From: Ramlibacter tataouinensis
Lineage (GTDB): Bacteria; Pseudomonadota; Gammaproteobacteria; Burkholderiales; Burkholderiaceae_C
Direction of reading: 5' to 3'
Length of the DNA stretch: 64,000 nt
NCBI GenBank assembly: GCA_002427815.1
Contig: DIZF01000020.1
Coordinates: 191,302 to 255,301, forward strand
Shown here: in pieces, positions 23,103-31,195 of the stretch
Layout: the number at the start of each line of letters is the position of its first letter
Numbering within the stretch: the first letter of the stretch is position 1
Notes under the pieces: generated by a model
Database searches by the model: none
Told to the model about the DNA's origin: nothing
Seen by the model: the letters and a program-made list of their open reading frames with translations, nothing else
Made by a program: the position numbers and the translations under genes

Positions 23103-23716
23103 GACTTGCCTCCTGCGGGTTGGCCCGCCTGCCTGGAACCGTAGGCTGTTCCCCAACCCCAGACTTCGGCGCCCTTGCCGCGCTTGAGGACGCGGTTGCG
23201 GAAGATATCCGCAATCACATCGCCGTCGCCGCCCAGCAGCGCCTTGGTCGAGCACATTTCGGCGCAGGCCGGCAGCTTGCCTTCGGCCAGCCGGTTGCGG
23301 CCGTACTTCTCGAACTCGGCTTGCGAGCCATTGACCTCCGGGCCCCCGGCGCAGAATGTGCACTTGTCCATCTTGCCGCGCACGCCGAAGGTGCCCATCG
23401 CCGGAAACTGCGGCGCTCCGAAGGGGCAGGCGTAGCTGCAATAGCCGCAGCCGATGCACACGTCCTTGTCGTGCAGCACCACGCCCTCGTCGGTGCGGTA
23501 GAAGCAATTGACCGGGCACACCGCCATGCAGGGCGCGTCGGAACAGTGCATGCAGGCCACGGAGATGGAACGCTCACCGGGCACGCCGTCGTTGAGCGTG
23601 ATCACGCGCCGGCGATTGACGCCCCACGGCACCTCGTTCTCGTTCTTGCAGGCCGTGACGCAGCCGTTGCACTCGATGCAGCGCTCGGCATCGCAGACGA
23701 ATTTCATTCTTGCCAT
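23099..23716 (-). CDS. fdhB: Formate dehydrogenase iron-sulfur subunit (beta)
   Basis: The start at 23716 has GGAGG six bases upstream and gives 205 residues. Cysteine groups for four [4Fe-4S] clusters are visible: CIECNGCVTACKNE, CMHCSDAPCMAVCPVNC, CIGCGYCSYACPFG, and a final pair CTFC with a later CAEMC. The protein carries electrons from the catalytic subunit to the cytochrome b subunit. It is shorter than E. coli FdnH (294) because it has no C-terminal membrane helix, as in NrfC-like and many betaproteobacterial versions. The small lipoprotein gene overlaps its end. Confidence 0.93.
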   Translation of the reverse strand: MARMKFVCDAERCIECNGCVTACKNENEVPWGVNRRRVITLNDGVPGERSISVACMHCSDAPCMAVCPVNCFYRTDEGVVLHDKDVCIGCGYCSYACPFGAPQFPAMGTFGVRGKMDKCTFCAGGPEVNGSQAEFEKYGRNRLAEGKLPACAEMCSTKALLGGDGDVIADIFRNRVLKRGKGAEVWGWGTAYGSRQAGQPAGGKS

Positions 23717-23794
23717 GTCAAGCCTCCTGCCGAGCCGCCTCAAAGGAGGCTTGCGCCTCCTCGGGGGGCAGCGAACAAATGTGAGCGTGGGGGT

Positions 23795-26767
23795 TCATGC
23801 CGCTCCTGCCTTCTCGACGTTGCAGATCGTCGTCTTGGTTTCCTGCATCATCGTGACGCTGTCGTAGCCGTAGGTGGTGCCGGTGTTCACCGCTTCGCCG
23901 CGCACGATGGGCGCCGCGCCGCTGGGGTAGTAGGCCAACATGTCGGCGCCTTGCCAGCGGCCGGAAAAATGGAACGGCATCCACACCGTGTCGGGCCCGA
24001 CCCGTTCGGTGACCATGGCCTGGACATTCAGCCGGGCACCCGTCGGCGTCGAGAGCCAGACCCGCTCGCCATCGCGAATGTGCCGCTCGGCCGCCGCCTT
24101 GGGGTTGATTTCGACGAACGCTTCCTGCTGCAGTTCGGCCAGCCATGGATTGGAACGAGTCTCCTCGCCGCCTCCTTCATACTCTGTCAGACGGCCCGAA
24201 GTGAGGATCAGCGGATATTTTTCCGCGACCTTGTCGGTGACGTTCTTCTGCTGCAGGGTCTTGTACAGCGTGGGCAGCCGCCAGAACGCCTTCTTGTCGT
24301 CGTGGGTCGGGTACTTGGCCACCAGGTCGGGGCGCGTGCTGTACAGCGCCTCGCGGTGCTGCGGGATCCCGTCCGGGAAGTTCCAGACCACCGCGCGCGC
24401 CTTGGCGTTGCCGAAAACATGGCAGCCATGGTTCTTCATGGTGACCCGGATGATGCCGCCCGAACTATCGGTCTTCCAGTTCTTGCCTTCGGCCGCGACC
24501 TTCTCCACATCCGTCAGCTCGTCCCACCAACCCAGCTTCTTCAGCAGGACATGGTCAAACTCGGGATAGCCGGTCTGGATGTCGGCACCCTTGGAGGCCG
24601 AACCGTCTTCGGCCAGCAGGTTCTTGCCATCGCGCTCGACGCCGAAGTTGGCGCGGAAGTTGCCGCCGCCGTCCATCACATGCTTGGAAGTGTCATAGAG
24701 GTTGGGCGAACCGGGATGCTTGAGTTCGGGGTTGCCGTAGCAGGGCCACGGCAGTCCGTAGTAGTCGCCCGTCAGGTCGTAGCCGGTTTCCTTGTCCTTG
24801 CCCCCCTTGGACTTGAGCGTCTTGACGTCGAAATTGGCCATGTTGCGCATGTGCGCCTTCAGCCGCTCGGGGCTCTGCCCGGTGTAGCCAATGGTCCAAA
24901 CGCACTTGTTGATCTCCCGCAGGATGTCCTCGGGCACGGGCTCGTCCATGCCCTTGACTTTCTGCATCTTGTAGTTCTTGACCAGTTCCTTGGCGAAGCC
25001 CAACTTGTCGGCCAACTGGTACATGATCATGTGGTCGCTGCGGCTTTCCCAGAGCGGCTCGATCACCTTCTCACGCCATTGCAGCGAGCGGTTGGATGCC
25101 GTGACCGACCCGCTGGTCTCGAACTGCGTGGCGGCCGGCAGCAGATACACGGCGCGGTTGGCATTGAGGTCCTCGGGCTTGCCGGGCATCGCCGCCATCG
25201 CCGCGGTGGCCGACGGATACGGGTCGATCACCACCAGCAGGTCCAGCTTGTCCATGGCCCGCTTCATCTCCAGGCCACGGGTCTGTGAATTGGGCGCGTG
25301 ACCCCAGAACACGACGCCGCGCAGATTCGGGTCCTGGTCGATCAGCTCGTTCTTCTCCAGCACGCCATCGATCCAGCGCGAGACCGTGATGCCGGGCTTG
25401 GACATCATGCCGGCGTTGGCGAAGCGGCCCTTGATCCAGTCGTAGTCGACGCCCCAGGTCTTGGCGAAATGGCGCCACGATCCTTCGATGATGCCGTAGT
25501 AGCCGGGCAGCGAATCGGGGTTGGGCCCCACATCGGTGGCGCCCTGCACGTTGTCGTGGCCGCGGAAGATGTTGGCGCCGCCGCCCGACACGCCGACGTT
25601 GCCCAGCGCCAGCTGCACGATGCAGGACGCCCGCACCATCGCATTGCCGATGGTGTGCTGGGTCTGGCCCATGCACCACACCAGCGTGGAAGGACGGTTC
25701 CTGGCCATCATCTCGGCGACCTTGGCCATCTGGGCTTCGCCGACGCCGCAGGCCTCCTCCACCTTGTCCGGCGTCCATTTGGCCATCACGTCCTTTTTCA
25801 CGTCGTCCATGCCGTAGACGCGGTCGTTGATGTATTTCTGGTCTTCCCAGCCGTTCTTGAAGATGTGGTACAGCAAACCGAACAGGAACGGTATGTCCGA
25901 TCCCGAACGGATGCGGACGTACTCATCCGCCTTGGCCGCCGTGCGCGTGAAGCGCGGATCCACCACGATCATCTTGGTGCCGTTCTCCTTGGCATGCAGC
26001 ATGTGCAGCATGCTGACCGGATGCGCTTCCGCGGCATTCGAGCCGATGTACAACGCGCATTTGCTGTTCTGCATGTCGTTGTACGAATTCGTCATGGCGC
26101 CGTAGCCCCATGTATTGGCGACGCCGGCCACTGTGGTGGAGTGGCAGATGCGGGCCTGATGGTCGCAGTTGTTGCTGCCCCAGTAGCTCACGAACTTGCG
26201 CAGCAGGTAGGACTGCTCGTTGTTGTGCTTGGAGGACCCCACCCAGTACATCGCGTCAGGACCGCTCGCCTTCCGCAACTCCAGCATCCTGGTGGCGATC
26301 TCATTGAGCGCGGTGTCCCAGCTGATGCGTTCGTATTTGCCGTTGACCAGCTTCATCGGATAGCGTAGCCGGTACTCGCCGTGGCCGTGCTCGCGGATCG
26401 CAGCGCCCTTGGCGCAATGCGCGCCCATGTTGATAGGCGAGTCGAACACCGGTTCCTGACGCACCCACACGCCGTTCTCGACCACGGCATCGACGGCGCA
26501 GCCCACCGAGCAATGGCTGCACACTGTGCGTTTGACTTCGATCTTGCCCGCACCGACTGCCGGCGCCTGGCCGTCCGCCGCCCGCGCCTTCTTGACGAGA
26601 GCCAGTGACGAGGCCGCTATGCCGACGCCGACACCCAGGCCAGAGCGCCGCAGAAAAGCGCGCCGGTCCATGGTGGGCAATGCGTGCGAGAGACCACGCT
26701 GCAGGCTGCGGACGAACGGCGATCGTGCGGCCACCTCGTGGATACCCGTCTTCTTGGTCAACAACAT
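23795..26767 (-). CDS. fdhA: Formate dehydrogenase catalytic subunit, molybdopterin, Cys type, Tat-exported
   Basis: The start at 26767 is preferred (AGGAG eight bases upstream; another ATG at 26773 is only two bases from it), giving 990 residues. A Tat signal with RRAFLRRSG lies at about 35-62. The [4Fe-4S] site is CSHCSVGC plus GAHCAKG. The active-site loop reads HQARICHSTTVAG, with Cys208-His209, so cysteine replaces the selenocysteine of E. coli FdnG and no UGA readthrough is needed. It oxidises formate to CO2 in the periplasm using Mo- or W-bis-MGD. Motifs GGGANIFRGHDNVQGATD and SGRLTEYEGGGEETRSNPWL are typical of the family. It is followed by fdhB, 78 bases on. Confidence 0.96.
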   Translation of the reverse strand: MLLTKKTGIHEVAARSPFVRSLQRGLSHALPTMDRRAFLRRSGLGVGVGIAASSLALVKKARAADGQAPAVGAGKIEVKRTVCSHCSVGCAVDAVVENGVWVRQEPVFDSPINMGAHCAKGAAIREHGHGEYRLRYPMKLVNGKYERISWDTALNEIATRMLELRKASGPDAMYWVGSSKHNNEQSYLLRKFVSYWGSNNCDHQARICHSTTVAGVANTWGYGAMTNSYNDMQNSKCALYIGSNAAEAHPVSMLHMLHAKENGTKMIVVDPRFTRTAAKADEYVRIRSGSDIPFLFGLLYHIFKNGWEDQKYINDRVYGMDDVKKDVMAKWTPDKVEEACGVGEAQMAKVAEMMARNRPSTLVWCMGQTQHTIGNAMVRASCIVQLALGNVGVSGGGANIFRGHDNVQGATDVGPNPDSLPGYYGIIEGSWRHFAKTWGVDYDWIKGRFANAGMMSKPGITVSRWIDGVLEKNELIDQDPNLRGVVFWGHAPNSQTRGLEMKRAMDKLDLLVVIDPYPSATAAMAAMPGKPEDLNANRAVYLLPAATQFETSGSVTASNRSLQWREKVIEPLWESRSDHMIMYQLADKLGFAKELVKNYKMQKVKGMDEPVPEDILREINKCVWTIGYTGQSPERLKAHMRNMANFDVKTLKSKGGKDKETGYDLTGDYYGLPWPCYGNPELKHPGSPNLYDTSKHVMDGGGNFRANFGVERDGKNLLAEDGSASKGADIQTGYPEFDHVLLKKLGWWDELTDVEKVAAEGKNWKTDSSGGIIRVTMKNHGCHVFGNAKARAVVWNFPDGIPQHREALYSTRPDLVAKYPTHDDKKAFWRLPTLYKTLQQKNVTDKVAEKYPLILTSGRLTEYEGGGEETRSNPWLAELQQEAFVEINPKAAAERHIRDGERVWLSTPTGARLNVQAMVTERVGPDTVWMPFHFSGRWQGADMLAYYPSGAAPIVRGEAVNTGTTYGYDSVTMMQETKTTICNVEKAGAA

Positions 26768-26871
26768 GGTCATGACTCCTGCCGAGCCGCCTCAAACGAG
26801 GCGGCCGCGCCCTGGGGACGCAGTGAAAGAACGTTGAGCGGGATGGACATGCTCTCGTGAACGAGCGAGAG

Positions 26872-27075
26872 TCAGGTGCGGGCGGTCTGGTAGTAGCGCT
26901 TGACGTGTTCGGTCAGTTGGTAGCCGCCACCGTTTTCGGGCGGCGCCTTCACCTCCGGTGGGTCAGCGGGCTGCTGCACGCCCGGCAGCAGCGTCGCGGC
27001 TGCGGCGACCGCACCGATGGTGCCCACGCCGGTGAACAAGGTTCTGCGTGATAACCGGCTCTTCGGCTGTTCCAT
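26872..27075 (-). CDS. Small Tat-signal protein of the formate dehydrogenase region
   Basis: The 67-residue protein starts MEQPKSRLSRRTLFTGVGT, a twin-arginine signal, and a hydrophobic Ala-rich stretch (about 17-32), then a short Pro-rich tail ending EHVKRYYQTART. This matches the small family often annotated as formate dehydrogenase region Tat target. Members lie just upstream of the catalytic subunit gene, as here (104 bases before the fdhA start). The mature part is only about 30 residues and cannot be an enzyme. A chaperone-like or assembly role is assumed, not shown. Confidence 0.85.
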   Translation of the reverse strand: MEQPKSRLSRRTLFTGVGTIGAVAAAATLLPGVQQPADPPEVKAPPENGGGYQLTEHVKRYYQTART

Positions 27076-27200
27076 GCTGTCTCTCCCTTGTCAGGATTGA
27101 ACGACCCTCACCATTGAATGTAACGCCCGCCCCGTGTTGGTGCAACGGTGCAAACACCGAGATGAACGGCAGAGCTAATGCCCTATCTGGCGCAGGACAT

Positions 27201-27833
27201 TCAGGTGAGCATGTCGAATGCTTGCGCTTCCACGCTCATGAAGGCCCGGGTAAACCCGGCCAGCACAGCATAGAAGCGAGCACTGGGATGTCCGGACACC
27301 GCATCGCACAGGGCCGGCACCCAGCTCCGCACATGCGTGGCAAAGAAATCGCGCTGCCGCGAGAGGTTGGCCACTGCCGCGTCGTCCCCGGCGATCAGGT
27401 AACGCATGACCTCGCACAGGCAGGCGATATGGTCCTCGGTTTCGGCAATGGACTCGTCGCGCGCCAGGCCCAGGCCCGCCAGATCGGTACGCAATCGCGC
27501 CAGCGGTTTGTCATTGAGAAAGCCGCTCAGGTAATGCGAACCGAACAGGTACACCTCGGGCTTGCCCACGCCGCCGAACAGCGTCTGGTATTCGCTGTCC
27601 ACGGCTTCGGTCGTCATTTCGCGCGCCATGGCCACCAATTCGCGCCAGGGCTCCTCGAGAAAAGCCCCGGGAGCGGGCGCTTCGATCGCCGCCACGCGCA
27701 AAGCGGCTAGCAGTTGCGCAGCAGGCGGCGCGTAGTACAGCTGGGCCAGCAGCCCGTAGACCTCCGCCCGGGCGGTTTCTTCGTCCAGGGCGGAGGAGAC
27801 GGGGATCCGGTCTGAACGGTCGGGATTGGTCAT
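27201..27833 (-). CDS. TorD/DmsD-family chaperone for molybdoenzyme maturation
   Basis: The 210-residue all-helical protein has the TorD-family pattern: ARAEVYGLLAQLYYAPP at about 21-37, EYQTLFGG near residue 81, then a central LFGSHYLSGFLNDKPLARLR and ETEDHIACLCEVMRYLI, where the DHI/E-x-x-x-H region is diagnostic. Such chaperones bind the Tat signal of a molybdoenzyme and hold it for cofactor insertion. The obvious client is FdhA, encoded 0.4 kb downstream on the same strand. The gene is 92 bases after the ferredoxin gene. Confidence 0.9.
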   Translation of the reverse strand: MTNPDRSDRIPVSSALDEETARAEVYGLLAQLYYAPPAAQLLAALRVAAIEAPAPGAFLEEPWRELVAMAREMTTEAVDSEYQTLFGGVGKPEVYLFGSHYLSGFLNDKPLARLRTDLAGLGLARDESIAETEDHIACLCEVMRYLIAGDDAAVANLSRQRDFFATHVRSWVPALCDAVSGHPSARFYAVLAGFTRAFMSVEAQAFDMLT

Positions 27834-27925
27834 TTGCGAAATGTTGGAGTCAGAGCCCGATTTCGTTCAGCGTGATGTCGCGCCGGCAACATCATGGCCC
27901 CGGATCGGGATCCGACCCGCAAGGG

Positions 27926-30025
27926 CTAGAGATCGGTGATTTTGACCTCGTTATCGGCCGAGTACATGTCGATCACCCGGCAGTCCGCGCACATCTTCAA
28001 TCGCTCGAGCGCAGCGCCCTGGAACATCGAATGGCCGGCCAACCGCCCCAGCATGGCGTCGATGGCCTTCACCGTTCCGAACGGCTTGCCGCACCGCACG
28101 CAGGCATAAGGCGGTGTTTCATTGAGCACCCGGGCTTCCTTGCGCTCAGGTGTCAGCAGCAGGCGGGGCTTGAGGCTGATCGCTTTTTCCGGGCAGGTGC
28201 TGGCGCACAAGCCGCATTGCACGCAGTTCTTCTCGATGAAGCGAAGCTGGGGCTGCAGGTGGTTGTCCTGCAGGGCGCTGACCGGACAGGCGCTGACGCA
28301 GCTCAGGCACAGCGTGCACTTGTCCTTGTCGACCTCCACGGTGCCGAACGGCGAGCCGGCGGCCGGCAAATCGATCGCCGCCGGCCGCAGTGGCGCCTGT
28401 TCCACCAGGTGGTCGAGCGCGAGTTCCAGGGTGCCGCGTTTCTCCGGTGCCAGCGCGAAACGCCCGGGCAGCGCCGGCGCCAGTGGACGGTTCGCGACGA
28501 GCAATCGCAGCTCCTGGTCCAGATCGGCCAGTCCCGCCGCGCGAATCAAGGTGAAGTGCGTTCCTTCGTAACCCAGGCCGTTCAGGAGCGCCTGCGCCAC
28601 ATCCATCTGCTCGCGCAGCGCGTCGAGATACTGGGGCGCTTCCTCCGCGGTGGCCAGTACCGCGACCTGCGACGCGCCCGTGGCGATTGCGCTCAGCCAG
28701 ACATCGATGCCGAGGCTGGCCGTGTGCCAGACTGCTACCGGAATGACATTGGCCGGAACGCCCTGGGCCACGCCCAGCTGCGCCGCCCGGCCGACCTCTT
28801 CCACCAGCGCCAGGCCCCGCTCCTGGCTGTGCAGCAGCAACACCGGCGCCGTGCCGCCGGCCTGCAGGTAGGTTGACAGCAGGGTCCTGATCTTCCGGCC
28901 CTGCGTTGTCGCGGGCGGGTACGCATAGGTGAGCGCGCCGCTCGGGCACACCGTGGTGCAAGCACCGCAGCCGACGCAGAGATTCGGGTTGACCTTGATC
29001 TGCTGGCGGCTCTTGTCGCTGGCGATCGCCTCGGCCGAACAGATCTCCACGCAAGCGTTGCAGCCGATGATCTCGTTGCGGCTGTGCGCGCAGAGCTTTT
29101 GCCGGTAGCTGAAGAACTTCGGCTTTTCGAATTCGCCGACCAGGTCGCGCAGCTTGAGCAGCGTGCGCAGGCCCTGTTCACCCAAGCCCGCTTGCCCCGG
29201 CGGCCGCGGAAGATGGAAATAGCCCTGCGGCAGCGCATGCCGGAGAAAGGCCGGGGCCGGCCGCAGGTCCAGCACCAGGTCGAACCGCTCGCTCAACGCG
29301 CTGGCGTCGCGGTTGAAGTCGATGGCGCCGGCCACCGCGCAAGCCTTGACGCAGGCACGGTGCGAGACGCACTTGCCCAGGTCGATCTGGTAGTCCAGTC
29401 CGATGGCTCCTTCCGGGCAAGCGGCGACGCAGGCATTGCAGCGCGTGCACAGGTCCAGGTCGATCGGGTTCGTGGCCGACCATTTCAACTCGAACGCGCC
29501 GAGCCAGCCCTCGAGGCTGGCGATCGTTCCGCCGAGCATCGGATAGCGCCGATCCTGCGCCCCGGCGCCACCTTGCACGAACACGGTGACATCGAGCACG
29601 TCGCTGACCAACCCCGCCGCCAGCTCCGCGGATTCCAGCGGGCCGACGATCAGCAAACGCCCGGCGCTCCTGTAGGTGACGGTGGGCACCGGTTCGGGAT
29701 CGGGCAGGTGCGCCGCCGCCAGCAGCGCGGCGAGCTTGGGCATGGACCGGGCCGCATCGCGGCCCCAGCCGCCGGTCTCGCGGATATTGACGAACTTGAC
29801 GGGCGCGATCGCGGCTTGCGTGTTCGCACCGATTTCCCCGAACAGGCGCTTCTCCTGGGTGCAGGCCACCACCACTTCCCCACCGCCCTGGATGGCCCGC
29901 TGAAACGCGTCGGCTTCGCGCCGGCACAGGCTGGAATGAAGGGTCAGTGCCTCACCCAGTGCCGCGCCCAGGATCTTCTCCTGGAGCGGCATGGTCTTGT
30001 TGCAATCGCAAATCAGGGTCGGCAT
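27926..30025 (-). CDS. Large multi-cluster 4Fe-4S ferredoxin of the formate dehydrogenase region
   Basis: The start at 30025 (MPTLICDCNKTMPL) gives 699 residues. Six cysteine groups of ferredoxin type are seen: CTRCNACVAACPEG, CVSHRACVKACA, CNACVEICS, CVGCGACTTVCPSG, CTLCLSCVSACPVS and CVQCGLCASTCPEK, with a further CVRCGKPF...CADC pair near the end. Between them is a domain of about 130 residues without cysteines (about 360-500). The protein has no signal peptide and is cytoplasmic. It is a standard neighbour of TorD, DUF3305 and DUF3306 in betaproteobacterial formate dehydrogenase clusters and may link the enzyme's maturation or electron supply to other pathways. Its exact role is not known to me. 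Confidence 0.88.
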   Translation of the reverse strand: MPTLICDCNKTMPLQEKILGAALGEALTLHSSLCRREADAFQRAIQGGGEVVVACTQEKRLFGEIGANTQAAIAPVKFVNIRETGGWGRDAARSMPKLAALLAAAHLPDPEPVPTVTYRSAGRLLIVGPLESAELAAGLVSDVLDVTVFVQGGAGAQDRRYPMLGGTIASLEGWLGAFELKWSATNPIDLDLCTRCNACVAACPEGAIGLDYQIDLGKCVSHRACVKACAVAGAIDFNRDASALSERFDLVLDLRPAPAFLRHALPQGYFHLPRPPGQAGLGEQGLRTLLKLRDLVGEFEKPKFFSYRQKLCAHSRNEIIGCNACVEICSAEAIASDKSRQQIKVNPNLCVGCGACTTVCPSGALTYAYPPATTQGRKIRTLLSTYLQAGGTAPVLLLHSQERGLALVEEVGRAAQLGVAQGVPANVIPVAVWHTASLGIDVWLSAIATGASQVAVLATAEEAPQYLDALREQMDVAQALLNGLGYEGTHFTLIRAAGLADLDQELRLLVANRPLAPALPGRFALAPEKRGTLELALDHLVEQAPLRPAAIDLPAAGSPFGTVEVDKDKCTLCLSCVSACPVSALQDNHLQPQLRFIEKNCVQCGLCASTCPEKAISLKPRLLLTPERKEARVLNETPPYACVRCGKPFGTVKAIDAMLGRLAGHSMFQGAALERLKMCADCRVIDMYSADNEVKITDL

Positions 30026-30554
30026 GGTGGGGCGGCTCGGGTACTGCAGGGACGGGATCGGAATGTGCCACGGATTGGCCCTTGAGGTTATCCGCAACAT
30101 CCCGGGCCCGACGCGCGGCCTCCTCTTCCTCGCGCTCCTCCTGGTCGAACAAGCCCAGGAATTTGGCGCTGGCGAGTTGGCGCAACAGTGCGTGCGGGAT
30201 CGGGTCCGGCCTGGAATAGTCGTCGATGTAGACGTCCAGGCCGTCCATCACGTTGTAGCGCGGATCGGCGAACAGCTTTTTCATCGCCGCGTTCTTCACG
30301 TCGGGCGCCACGTCCCTTGCCACGAACCGGCTGAAGTCGGACTCGGCGGTGAGGGCTCGCACATCCTCGAGGGTGGGCGCCGGAACTTCGGCGGGCAATT
30401 CCGCCGGCATTTCCTCGGCCCTTTGCGCGATCGCCTCGGCAGCCGGCTCATCCATGGCAGCCAAAGCCGGCGGCGCCGGCTCGGCTTCCTGCGGCTTGCC
30501 TTCCTTGGCATCGAGCTTGCGCCTGGACCAGCGTCCCAGGAAACCGTCAGCCAT
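29952..30554 (-). CDS. DUF3306 domain protein
   Basis: The 200-residue protein starts MADGFLGRWSRRKLDAK, a family hallmark, with GGAGG seven bases upstream. An acidic Pro/Ala-rich linker follows, then the conserved block LTAESDFSRFVARDVAPDVK with KLFADPRYNVMDGLDVYIDDY (about 67-115). The tail from about residue 137 is low complexity, and its last 24 codons overlap the start of the ferredoxin gene in another frame by 74 bases, unusually long. DUF3306 proteins occur beside DUF3305 and formate dehydrogenase genes; function unknown. Confidence 0.85.
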   Translation of the reverse strand: MADGFLGRWSRRKLDAKEGKPQEAEPAPPALAAMDEPAAEAIAQRAEEMPAELPAEVPAPTLEDVRALTAESDFSRFVARDVAPDVKNAAMKKLFADPRYNVMDGLDVYIDDYSRPDPIPHALLRQLASAKFLGLFDQEEREEEEAARRARDVADNLKGQSVAHSDPVPAVPEPPHHADPDLRLQQDHAAPGEDPGRGTG

Positions 30555-31125
30555 GATCGCCGCCTCCGAACTTCTTTTCGGTCGACACCGAAGCCGGGTT
30601 GCCGAAGCGATCCTGCAAGGGCTTGAAGCTCTCGGGTCGCTGGCGCTTCTTGGGCTCGATCACGTAGTGCTCATCCGCAAAGGACCGCATCCAGTCGACC
30701 ACGTGCGGCGGCGCGGCGACCTGCTCCACGGTTTCCTGCGCGTCGAGCCAGCGGCCGGCGTCGTGATAGCTCAGCGACACCATGGTCGGCCGGGCGATCG
30801 GCTCCTGGCCTGCGGGCCCCTCTTCTTCCATGCGCCACAGCACGAACCAGCAAGGCGCAGCCGTGGTGACGTTGAGGTAGTAGCCCTCGGCGTCGTCGCG
30901 AAACAGCTCCACGGTGAAACCCGGATGCAGCCAGCGCACCTCATCCTCGCTCTGGTGCAGGATGCGGGGCTCCTTGCCGAACGCGGCTTCCTGGGGCACG
31001 ACGTCGTCGAGCACCCAGCGCCAGGGCTGCCAACGGTTGGCTATGCGCTCACGGCGCATGATCACGGCAACCTCGATGCTGGGGCGTGGGCTCATCCAGC
31101 CACTGTAATGGATGGTGGCCGGCAT
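30547..31125 (-). CDS. DUF3305 domain protein
   Basis: I choose the start at 31125 because GGAG lies five bases upstream; an internal ATG at 31095 has no such site. The 192-residue protein contains IEVAVIMRRERIANRWQPWRW and a central GFTVELFRDDAEGYYLNVT and PCWFVLWRMEEE, the DUF3305 core, followed by PTMVSLSYHDAGRWLDAQE and a basic tail. It has no signal peptide and overlaps the DUF3306 start by eight bases. It is the first gene of the formate dehydrogenase run on the minus strand. The molecular role of the family is unknown. Confidence 0.87.
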   Translation of the reverse strand: MPATIHYSGWMSPRPSIEVAVIMRRERIANRWQPWRWVLDDVVPQEAAFGKEPRILHQSEDEVRWLHPGFTVELFRDDAEGYYLNVTTAAPCWFVLWRMEEEGPAGQEPIARPTMVSLSYHDAGRWLDAQETVEQVAAPPHVVDWMRSFADEHYVIEPKKRQRPESFKPLQDRFGNPASVSTEKKFGGGDHG

Positions 31126-31195
31126 TCACACTCCATTCACCTGTTGCCGCTACAGTGTCCAGGACATTCCAACAGGCCGCAGGGCGGAGGGAACC

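Noticed and set aside
23795..26767. Selenocysteine in the formate dehydrogenase
   Set aside because: The active-site codon encodes cysteine (RICHSTT), not UGA, and no SECIS-like need arises.
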